Origin: Planctomycetota bacterium
GTDB lineage: Bacteria; Planctomycetota; Brocadiia; SM23-32
Direction of reading: 5' to 3'
Assembly (NCBI GenBank): GCA_018334735.1
Contig: JAGXLK010000250.1
Span: 1 to 5,154 of the forward strand
Length of the DNA: 5,154 nt
Each line of letters begins with the position of its first letter. Position 1 is the first letter of the stretch. A model generated the notes under the pieces. It was not told the DNA's origin. It saw only the letters and a program-made list of their open reading frames with translations, and did not search any database. Of the stretch, positions 1-5,154 are shown piece by piece. The position numbers were made by a program, and so were the translations under genes.

Positions 1-953
1 CCCTCATACCAAGCGATGGCATCGGGCAAAGTTGACCCGGGCATCAGCCCCCCTTCCGGGACTTCCATGAGATGGGAATTGACGGTTTCGCCAAGTTGAT
101 TGTCGGCAGCAATCCGCTGCCAGTAACCGTTGAAATTCTCCCAGAGACCGAACCAACGGATACCATCCTCCCGGCGTTGCTCCAGAATTGGCCCCCAGCC
201 GTCGGGGAACGTGTCCGGATTGGGGCCGAGTCGAACCAGCTGATCTTTCACCGGGCTGTCCGAACCAGTGTGACAGTGATATCCATCATCGATAAGCAAG
301 AAGCGGATCGGCAGATCATGCGCGTTTATGCGGCGGGCAGCATCGGTCAAAATATTCGCATCGATCTGGCGTTTGTGCTGTTCCCAGGAGCACCAACCAA
401 GGTATTGGAAAATTATGGGATATCTTTTTTCGTTTCGCAGTCGCGCAAAACCACGCATCAGCGAGTGATCGAGGGCCTCCCGCCAGGCCCCGCTGCATGC
501 TTCGTAGAGATCGGGGGCCCGAAAATATGCAAACACCGGCAGGTCGCCTTCGACCGGTGCCGTGCCGAGCGTGCCGATCTTCAGTTTCACGCTTTGCGGA
601 TCGACGGGGTCCAACCAGCTCATGGCTTTTTCGCCGGTAATCGGCAGGAGCACGAGCCAATCGCCGTCGGTCAGCTTGAGAATTGCAAAAAGCCCACCTT
701 CAATCGTTTCGTCCCACCGCGTGATGCGTAGCCCCTGCACGCGGTTTGCCCCACCGCCGATCACCTCGTCCTCGCGGGCCTGTCTGACGGGATCGTGCCG
801 CTGAAAGGCTGTGTAGTAAATGATCGAATTCGTCGGCGGGAGATTAAGACCCATTTCCTCCAGCACGCCATAGTCTCCCTCTGGCTTGCCGGTGAAAGAA
901 CTCAACACATACACGCCATTTGTCGCTTTTGTCAGATCAAGTCTGTCATTCAC
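1..953 (-). CDS. GH36 raffinose synthase/Sip1-like glycosidase, N-terminal part (runs off the left edge)
   Basis: The frame is open from a GTG at 953-951 to the window edge, giving 317 residues; the C-terminal part is missing. Motifs of the raffinose synthase/seed imbibition protein group of GH36 appear in order: GWCSWE at residues 186-191, LIDDGY with the Asp pair at 222-223, FPDGW at 249-253, WFGLWENFNGYW at 267-278 and MPG at 304-306. Residues 1 to about 170 form the N-terminal beta region, and the barrel begins near 180. Family members hydrolyse or transfer alpha-galactosyl groups; the catalytic Asp residues lie further along the barrel, so activity cannot be judged here. There is no signal peptide, so a cytoplasmic enzyme is likely. 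GTG is chosen because no ATG, GTG or TTG occurs in frame between it and the upstream stop at 1040-1038, and AAGGAGAG precedes it. It lies 147 bp downstream of the pseudopilin gene. The family call is firm; the substrate (raffinose-type, other alpha-galactoside, or something else) is not. Bacterial members are often named raffinose synthase without evidence of that reaction. Confidence 0.88.
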   Translation of the reverse strand, partial: MNDRLDLTKATNGVYVLSSFTGKPEGDYGVLEEMGLNLPPTNSIIYYTAFQRHDPVRQAREDEVIGGGANRVQGLRITRWDETIEGGLFAILKLTDGDWLVLLPITGEKAMSWLDPVDPQSVKLKIGTLGTAPVEGDLPVFAYFRAPDLYEACSGAWREALDHSLMRGFARLRNEKRYPIIFQYLGWCSWEQHKRQIDANILTDAARRINAHDLPIRFLLIDDGYHCHTGSDSPVKDQLVRLGPNPDTFPDGWGPILEQRREDGIRWFGLWENFNGYWQRIAADNQLGETVNSHLMEVPEGGLMPGSTLPDAIAWYE

Positions 954-963
954 TTTGTCGTTG

Positions 964-971
964 CTCTCCTT
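964..971 (-). promoter_or_regulatory. Ribosome binding site for the GH36-like gene
   Basis: AAGGAGAG on the minus strand ends 10 nt before the GTG at 953. It decides the start, because the first in-frame ATG comes about 30 codons later, inside conserved-looking sequence and without such a site. Confidence 0.65.
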
Positions 972-1011
972 ATGCTTGAGCCCCGGAGGCTGAACATCAA
1001 ATGAGGGGAAG

Positions 1012-1041
1012 ATTTTGGGCTTTCGGGGAGGGATCTGTCAA
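1012..1041 (-). promoter_or_regulatory. Possible sigma-70-type promoter for the GH36-like gene
   Basis: A perfect TTGACA (1041-1036) is followed after 18 nt by CAAAAT (1017-1012), which matches four of six bases of TATAAT. It lies in the gap between the pseudopilin stop and the GH36 start and would give a leader of about 55 nt. The -10 box is poor and promoter rules in these phyla are not well fixed, so this is only a candidate. The alternative is read-through from the pseudopilin gene. Confidence 0.27.
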
Positions 1042-1100
1042 TTGATTCTGCGAGCACTACGTTGAGCGCCCCTCTGCATAAATGTCCTGCCCCTGACTTA

Positions 1101-1913
1101 TCAGTAGTACATTACGTACTGACTGGCCTCCTTGCGCAACGTATCCGGTCCTGGAATCACCCACTCTATGTGACTGTCGGCATACAATACGTTTCCCCCC
1201 GCAGTCGATTCCATGGCGTATTCGTGAGCCATGCCATAGGGATTGGGGCAGTAGGTGGCACCATCATGCCTGGTATGTCCCCTGTACGTAAGTCCCTCGT
1301 AAAACACATCCATCATCACCCCGTCTCGGGACGGACGAGCCGGCAGGTGTTGTCCGTACCAGTTTACATACTCCTTGAAACGTTTATTCACCGTCGGGAC
1401 ATGCCGCCGGGGAGAACTGTGCATGGCCCAGTAGTACCACCCGTAGGGCTCGTTACGGCTCTGCCCACGAGAATCGTTTCCAACCCCAGCGTAATACGTG
1501 TAACCGATGCAGACGGTATTGGATTCGTTGTCCCAATGGTCCTGGTAATAACCCTTTTTCGCCCATCCGTCTCCATCGGGAACATTTGGACATACGATGA
1601 TATCGTTTGTCACACCGTAACTTTTCAAAGCCGGAATACCTTCGACTCGTATTCCGTTGCGAACCATGTAATCGCTGCCACCACCGTTTTTTGACGGCAT
1701 CCAACCGTCGTAATCATTGGCGTACATTTCAAGAGCAAGTCCCCACTGTCTGAGGTAGTTAGCGCAGGCAACTCGCCGAGCGCTCTCGCGCGCTCTCTGC
1801 AGCGCTGGCATCAACATTGCTGCCAGTATGGCGATAATAGCGATAACGACAAGCAATTCGATAAGCGTAAACGCACCCCGTGATTTTCTCGTTTTGGCAA
1901 CAGTATCCATCAT
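1101..1913 (-). CDS. Type II secretion/type IV pilin-like pseudopilin with prepilin N-terminus
   Basis: The protein has 270 residues (269 if the second ATG is used). A short basic leader (residues 1-14, ending SRGA) precedes F15-T-L-I-E19, then a hydrophobic helix to about residue 38. This is the class III prepilin signal, cut by prepilin peptidase just before Phe15, with Glu19 as the conserved fifth residue. Ala rather than Gly precedes the cut, as is common in Lentisphaerota/Verrucomicrobia relatives. Next comes the amphipathic [18 protein letters not shown] stretch and [11 protein letters not shown] (63-73), typical of the PVC pseudopilin family related to DUF1559. The C-terminal [14 protein letters not shown] (239-252) matches the NVLFADGHVEW ending, but the His expected ten residues before the Asp is Ser236 and the usual Gly is Ser247. 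It should sit in the inner membrane with its globular domain outside the cytoplasm; its role is unknown. Such genes occur in many copies in these genomes, often beside glycoside hydrolases or sulfatases, as here. The gene ends in tandem in-frame stops, TGA then TAA. Confidence 0.9.
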   Translation of the reverse strand: MMDTVAKTRKSRGAFTLIELLVVIAIIAILAAMLMPALQRARESARRVACANYLRQWGLALEMYANDYDGWMPSKNGGGSDYMVRNGIRVEGIPALKSYGVTNDIIVCPNVPDGDGWAKKGYYQDHWDNESNTVCIGYTYYAGVGNDSRGQSRNEPYGWYYWAMHSSPRRHVPTVNKRFKEYVNWYGQHLPARPSRDGVMMDVFYEGLTYRGHTRHDGATYCPNPYGMAHEYAMESTAGGNVLYADSHIEWVIPGPDTLRKEASQYVMYY

Positions 1914-1918
1914 AGTAA

Positions 1919-1923
1919 CCTCC
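1919..1923 (-). promoter_or_regulatory. Ribosome binding site for the pseudopilin gene
   Basis: GGAGG lies 5 nt before the first ATG (1913) and 8 nt before the second (1910). The spacing favours the second ATG, which would shorten the leader by one Met and leave the prepilin cleavage site unchanged. Confidence 0.7.
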
Positions 1924-2013
1924 AGAACAGGACGTAGAACCAGGTCGCATCCTAGAAGAAGATTTCAATCTAATGGCCTTTAGCGTGCGTTGCGACCAAT
2001 TATTCAGGCTGAC

Positions 2014-2112
2014 GTGCCATTGCAAGGCAGCATCGCCGCCGCGGCAATCTCGCTGTTGGGCCAAAAAACGACGAGATCGCTTCGCCCATCTCGCGATGGG
2101 CTCGCAATGACC
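2014..2112. repeat. Imperfect inverted-repeat element, MITE-like
   Basis: The left arm starts with CATTGC (2018-2023) and ends with GCAATCTCG (2044-2052). The right arm starts with CGAGATCGC (2072-2080) and ends with GCAATG (2104-2109). Read inward from each end, the two arms match in this order, with a diverged middle and a loop of about 19 nt. The pattern CATTGCGAG...GCAATCTCG...CGAGATTGC...CTCGCAATG is familiar from small dispersed repeats in many environmental bacterial genomes, so I infer a non-autonomous mobile or dispersed repeat. It carries no gene, and I find no clear target-site duplication. Only one copy lies in the window, so dispersal cannot be shown here. Confidence 0.55.
2063..2101 (-). 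terminator. Possible intrinsic terminator/alternative hairpins inside the repeat element
   Basis: On the minus strand a 7-bp stem GCCCATC/GATGGGC with loop GCGA (2101-2084) overlaps a second possible 6-bp stem CGAGAT/ATCTCG (2093-2088 with 2077-2072). The second stem is followed after 3 nt by T6 (2068-2063). The two stems exclude each other. Only the second is well placed to act with the T run as a terminator for the barrel-protein transcript, about 130 nt past its stop codon. The stem is short and has an irregular interior, so confidence is low. Confidence 0.3.
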
Positions 2113-2224
2113 TACGAAACGGAATTTAACAGACTAAGCACATGCCAACTTCTGCGGTAAGGCCAGGCGATTTCCTCACGGGTCAGATCAACTCAATCTC
2201 ATCTCCAAAAACAACTTCAGAACA

Positions 2225-4639
2225 TCAATCGCCGTCTGTGGGGCTTAACAATAACGCGCTCAGGTCGCGGGATGATACATTTTGTATAAATCCTTCAGCC
2301 GGAGAAACCACCGCTGAACCCGACTTCTCCCCCGCCAGGAGCGTCTTTAGCTCATATCTTTTGGCCGGCAATGCACCTTGAATCGTAACATTCATTTTAG
2401 CAGAAACATCCATGAAGTTGAACAACAAAAGCAGCATCCGGCCGTCAGGAAGAAGCCGGAGCATCGCTTTTTTTTGCTTATCCAGCCCCCCGGCCCACAA
2501 CAGTTTGCTGCCGAAGGTGTGGTTGGAACTCCGCGCCAGCTTATAGTCCGGTTTTTTCGGAAAAGAAATCCGCACCCGCTCATCAGCCAACTTTCCTTCC
2601 ATGAGCAAGGGTTCCAGAGTGGCGAGTTCATGCAGGGCCCGCGAAGCCGCTGAAAAATATTCCCCGTCGAGCTGGTCACCCCGGAAAAAGTGGAAGGCGT
2701 TTCCGCCCTCTGCGCCGGCCAGCACAATATCAAGTCGCATCGCCCACGCCGGGAGACGCACCTTGTCATATCGGTACAGTTCAATGAGTGTCCCCGCAAA
2801 AATCCCGATTAGATGCATCTCGGCGCCGTTGCCTCCGGAAAAGCGGTTGGCCGTCCTGACAATCTCCGGGATCGAAGGCAAACCACCCGGGTTGTCGTAG
2901 TGGTAGACGGAGCAGGCGACCTGATCCACTTCTCTCACAAGATCTTCCAACCGGAACCGCCCTCTTCCGCCAGCGTTCCACCAGTAACAGGGCATGTCAC
3001 TCGCCGACGCGAGACTTAAATACGGCATATCAGGGCGGATCTTATGTATCTCGTCCTGCATCCGGCCCACAATTCTCGCGTTGAGCCATCTGCGGTAATC
3101 CTGCCATTCAGGGAACGGAGAGTACCGCCCCGTCTCGGGATCAGTGGCCAATTTCCGCAATTTCTCTTTGCTGTATTGGGCTAAACGCGGTTTCTTCGGC
3201 TTAATAAACTTCTTGAATTCCAGAATCGACCGTTCGCTCCAGGAATCCGCCATCAGCTCGTAATCGCAGCAGACCCCGTCGAGCCAGTTTTTTTCGGCAG
3301 CCTTTATGGCACGCTGGAATGTGGGAAGTTGCACGGCATCTTCGCCGTAGATCAGATAAAGCGGATCTGCTTCTCGCGGATTCGTGCTTCCATCCCATTT
3401 GACGGTGGGATGTTTCTCGCTGGGATGATGCGGGCCGAAACGAGTATAGTATTTTATGTCATGTTCGTGGAAAAAACCCGCCTCCCCTTTGTTGGTGGTC
3501 CCGAACACCAGCGCGAAACCGTTTTCCCTCAGCAACTCGCCGTAATCCGAAGCCACCCGTTTGTCCTTCGGCCGTGACGCCCCCCAAACTCCGAGGCTGA
3601 ACTTTTTCGGTCGCTTGTGCTCCTCGTGGATCGGCCAGACCTTGATACCAAACGTCTTTTCGGGATGAGGATCTCCGTCCACTTCCATGTGAACGTGCGC
3701 AACGGGCAGACGACCGGATTTGTCAGGTTTCAGGGCCAGAAGCGGATGACCGTAGTAATGTATCCTGCGCCCTGACATGGTTTTCAGCTTAAAGGCCACG
3801 GTCAGCCGCTGATACGGAGTCTTATCGCGGACGATATTTTCCCGGTTCAGTTCCTGCCCCCGAACCACCAGCGCCTCCACGCTCCGAGGAATCTCGATGA
3901 CCGCCCTGATCTTGCGACCGTTGTATTTCCCCTCTGCCATCGCCGTAAACCCTTGCTGCAAGAAGCGATCTTCTATGAGGTGGATCGTGTTATGCTTGAG
4001 AGCCGCCGGGTAAACAATCGGCTCCACCAATCCTTGAAGATATTGTCGGCCCATGAAATCCTCACCCCGCTCAGCTTTTCCCTTCACGCCGCCCTCCGGA
4101 AAGACAAATTCTGCCTGGTGGACGAACATCCAGCGGAGCGATTCGTCGTGACCATCATCCATGTTCTCAATTGTCAGCGTGTTTTTGCCTCCGACAAAAA
4201 CTTCCCGCCGCAATTTGATCGTCTGGGTCGTCCAACCTCTTGGCGTGTAGATATGCGGGCTATCTTTGAAAACGGTCTCGCCTTCGTGAACGACCTTGCC
4301 ATTCAGAATCACGCGGATGGGTACACTTCCCTCTTTGACGTCATCAAGCCCCACAATCTTCAGTTCGGATTCTCCCTGGGGGGTTCCCTCCAGCGCGAAT
4401 CGAGCGGTTATCGAATCGCCTTCCACGCCCCGCGAAAAAATGGACACCTTGCGCGCGCCCCGATACGAATAGCCTTCACCGTATTTCGCATCATCTCCCT
4501 TGTAAAAAGTTGAGTGGCAGCCTCCGACAAAATCTTTTGCCGGGATCGTCAGTTTGCTCTCCTCAGCCATAAGTTTCCCCGCACAACAAAATACCACGAA
4601 CAAGAAAAAGATCACTCCACCGGAATTTTTTGGGAACAT
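2225..4639 (-). CDS. Secreted multidomain protein with a glycoside-hydrolase-like TIM barrel, family unassigned
   Basis: With the chosen start the protein has 804 residues. Residues 1-25 form a signal peptide with a strongly hydrophobic core and a likely cut after KLMA. Residues about 30-185 look like a jelly-roll, carbohydrate-binding-type domain, and about 195-340 like a second beta-sandwich. Eight strand-like segments of a (beta/alpha)8 barrel follow: FSLGVWGA (347), GFALVFGT (374), IKYYTRFG (395), LDGVCCDYE (453), MPYLSLAS (538), VDQVACSVYH (571), EMHLIGIF (607) and GGNAFHFF (645). D459 and E461 close strand 4, where clan GH-A enzymes carry the acid/base, which suggests but does not prove hydrolase activity. 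A beta-rich C-terminal domain covers about 690-804. I do not recognise a named family; a non-catalytic relative is possible. ATG 4639 is preferred over ATG 4669: it has AAAGG 5 nt upstream, starts a compact signal peptide, and sits 2 nt after the upstream stop, whereas 4669 lacks a good site and overlaps that gene by 28 nt. The function of the upstream gene's product is probably linked to it. Confidence 0.8.
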   Translation of the reverse strand: MFPKNSGGVIFFLFVVFCCAGKLMAEESKLTIPAKDFVGGCHSTFYKGDDAKYGEGYSYRGARKVSIFSRGVEGDSITARFALEGTPQGESELKIVGLDDVKEGSVPIRVILNGKVVHEGETVFKDSPHIYTPRGWTTQTIKLRREVFVGGKNTLTIENMDDGHDESLRWMFVHQAEFVFPEGGVKGKAERGEDFMGRQYLQGLVEPIVYPAALKHNTIHLIEDRFLQQGFTAMAEGKYNGRKIRAVIEIPRSVEALVVRGQELNRENIVRDKTPYQRLTVAFKLKTMSGRRIHYYGHPLLALKPDKSGRLPVAHVHMEVDGDPHPEKTFGIKVWPIHEEHKRPKKFSLGVWGASRPKDKRVASDYGELLRENGFALVFGTTNKGEAGFFHEHDIKYYTRFGPHHPSEKHPTVKWDGSTNPREADPLYLIYGEDAVQLPTFQRAIKAAEKNWLDGVCCDYELMADSWSERSILEFKKFIKPKKPRLAQYSKEKLRKLATDPETGRYSPFPEWQDYRRWLNARIVGRMQDEIHKIRPDMPYLSLASASDMPCYWWNAGGRGRFRLEDLVREVDQVACSVYHYDNPGGLPSIPEIVRTANRFSGGNGAEMHLIGIFAGTLIELYRYDKVRLPAWAMRLDIVLAGAEGGNAFHFFRGDQLDGEYFSAASRALHELATLEPLLMEGKLADERVRISFPKKPDYKLARSSNHTFGSKLLWAGGLDKQKKAMLRLLPDGRMLLLLFNFMDVSAKMNVTIQGALPAKRYELKTLLAGEKSGSAVVSPAEGFIQNVSSRDLSALLLSPTDGD

Positions 4640-4641
4640 AT

Positions 4642-5154
4642 CTACCTTTCTTCCTGAAATTCGCTCCATCCGAGCTTCACATTATCTTTCTCAGCAATCT
4701 CTTTTGGCACGACAATTCGGTCGGGATAGAAACTCATGTACGGGGGGATATTGATAAGCCGCACGTTTCCGCGTGTCTGATTCATCGTCCGCCAGACGCG
4801 TCCATCGGCACCTTCGGGGACATCCAGGGCGACGTAATTTTTGCCTTTCGCGCGGTCCGCCGATGAGAAATCGCGTCGTCCCTTCCCCGGCACAATCAAG
4901 CTCAGCCGTGGACTGGCACTAAAAATGATCTGTTCGGTCCCCTTCGGCACATAGAAATAATGCGGGCCGCTGTAGTTAATCCATACGGGATTTTTGTAGG
5001 ATGCGCCGAACGCCAAAGGCGTCTCCCGTGGGACATGCAGGCGGAAGGATCCCTTGATTCGGACAGGGTAGCTGCCGGCTTCTGGCAGTTCGAGTTCGAT
5101 CTTTGCCGCATCATCCTTGTCGATCTTCTTTTTCAGGATCGCCCGATCTTCCTC
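4642..5154 (-). CDS. C-terminal beta-rich module of an exported conserved protein (5' end outside the window)
   Basis: The frame is open from the right edge to the TAG at 4644-4642, giving 170 residues; the start lies beyond the window. The TTG at 5016 could be read as a start, but the frame continues upstream with protein-like sequence (for example KIELELPEAGSYPVRIKGSF), so it is internal. The visible part is mostly short beta strands. Recognisable pieces are YFYVPKGT (66-73), LIVPGKGRRDF, VPEGADGRVW (112-121), LINIPPYMSFYPDRIVVP (133-150) and a charged tail ending FQEER. This resembles the C-terminal beta-sandwich module, related in style to PPC-like domains, found at the end of large secreted or glycan-active proteins in PVC bacteria. 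I recall the pattern rather than a named family. No catalytic residues can be assigned, and the N-terminal domain, which would define the function, is not visible. It stops 2 nt before the barrel-protein gene, so the two are likely in one operon. Confidence 0.75.
   Translation of the reverse strand, partial: EEDRAILKKKIDKDDAAKIELELPEAGSYPVRIKGSFRLHVPRETPLAFGASYKNPVWINYSGPHYFYVPKGTEQIIFSASPRLSLIVPGKGRRDFSSADRAKGKNYVALDVPEGADGRVWRTMNQTRGNVRLINIPPYMSFYPDRIVVPKEIAEKDNVKLGWSEFQEER
4645..4655 (-). promoter_or_regulatory. Ribosome binding site that decides the barrel-protein start
   Basis: The purine-rich AGGAAGAAAGG on the minus strand lies at the very end of the upstream coding sequence, just before its TAG stop (4644-4642). 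AAAGG is 5 nt from the ATG at 4639. The arrangement suggests translational coupling between the two genes. Confidence 0.5.

Larger units (their letters stand above)
1914..2224. other. 311-bp gap between the pseudopilin and barrel-protein genes
   Basis: No credible gene is present: the open frames here are short, lack ribosome binding sites and overlap real genes in the wrong frame. The gap holds the inverted-repeat element (about 2014-2112) and must also contain the pseudopilin promoter if that gene is transcribed on its own. The best promoter candidate on the minus strand is TTGCAA (2025-2020), a short 15-nt spacer and AATAAT (2004-1999), which is weak. Between 2113 and 2224 I see nothing recognisable and no hairpin directly after the barrel gene's stop codon. 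Confidence 0.6.

Noticed and set aside
316..660. Minus-strand frame of 114 codons starting inside the GH36-like gene
   Set aside because: It is an out-of-frame reading of the GH36 coding sequence, rich in Arg and without motifs.
72..731. Plus-strand open frame of 219 codons
   Set aside because: It is antisense to the GH36-like gene, whose minus-strand frame shows conserved family motifs throughout; the plus-strand product has no recognisable domain.
954..1100. Intrinsic terminator between the pseudopilin and GH36-like genes
   Set aside because: The only hairpin seen (AGCC/GGCT around 979-991) has a 4-bp stem and no T run after it on the minus strand.
1062..1694. Plus-strand open frame of 210 codons
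   Set aside because: It lies opposite the pseudopilin gene, has no ribosome binding site or domain, and its composition reflects the opposite strand.
3953..4513. Plus-strand open frame of 186 codons
   Set aside because: It is antisense to the N-terminal beta domains of the barrel protein, which has a signal peptide and a coherent fold; this frame shows neither.
4555..4639. Lipoprotein signal in the barrel protein (FVVFCCAGK)
   Set aside because: The residues before the Cys are Val-Val-Phe or Val-Phe-Cys, which do not fit the usual lipobox with Gly, Ala or Ser at -1; cleavage after KLMA fits signal peptidase I better.
1..5154. CRISPR array, tRNA or rRNA gene, transposase or phage genes
   Set aside because: No regularly spaced repeats, no RNA gene signatures and no recombinase or phage-type protein were seen on either strand.

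Overview
The window is about 5.2 kb and every gene I can support lies on the minus strand, so it reads right to left. The gene types point to the PVC superphylum, most likely Lentisphaerota or Kiritimatiellota. The main clue is a prepilin whose N-terminus reads [20 protein letters not shown], followed by a [16 protein letters not shown] helix. That wording is typical of these phyla, whereas planctomycetes usually have an LIALLLPAVQ version. It sits among carbohydrate-active genes, which is common in polysaccharide-degrading members. The phylum call is an inference from motif wording, not from a search.

Layout in transcription order. (1) 5154-4642: the 3' end of a gene whose start is outside the window; it encodes a beta-rich C-terminal module of a larger, probably exported protein. 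(2) 4639-2225: a secreted protein of about 804 aa with two beta-sandwich regions, an apparently complete (beta/alpha)8 barrel and a C-terminal beta domain; it looks like a glycoside hydrolase, but I cannot place it in a named family. Genes 1 and 2 are almost touching (2 nt apart) and are probably translationally coupled. (3) 2224-1914: a 311-bp gap with an imperfect inverted-repeat element (about 2014-2112), resembling small dispersed repeats of the CATTGCGAG...CTCGCAATG type; it contains alternative hairpins and a T6 run that could end the upstream transcript. (4) 1913-1101: a type II secretion/type IV pilin-like pseudopilin with a degenerate C-terminal H-X9-DG motif. (5) 953-1, running off the left edge: the N-terminal 317 residues of a GH36 raffinose-synthase/alpha-galactosidase-like protein without a signal peptide.

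A reasonable working picture is a carbohydrate-use locus: exported proteins act on a glycan outside the cytoplasm, a pseudopilin of the kind that multiplies in these genomes sits between them, and a cytoplasmic GH36-like enzyme may process alpha-galactoside-type oligosaccharides. No transporter, regulator, sulfatase, tRNA, rRNA, CRISPR or transposase gene is present. I see no clearly new multi-gene system; the items most worth a second look are the unassigned barrel protein and the repeat element.
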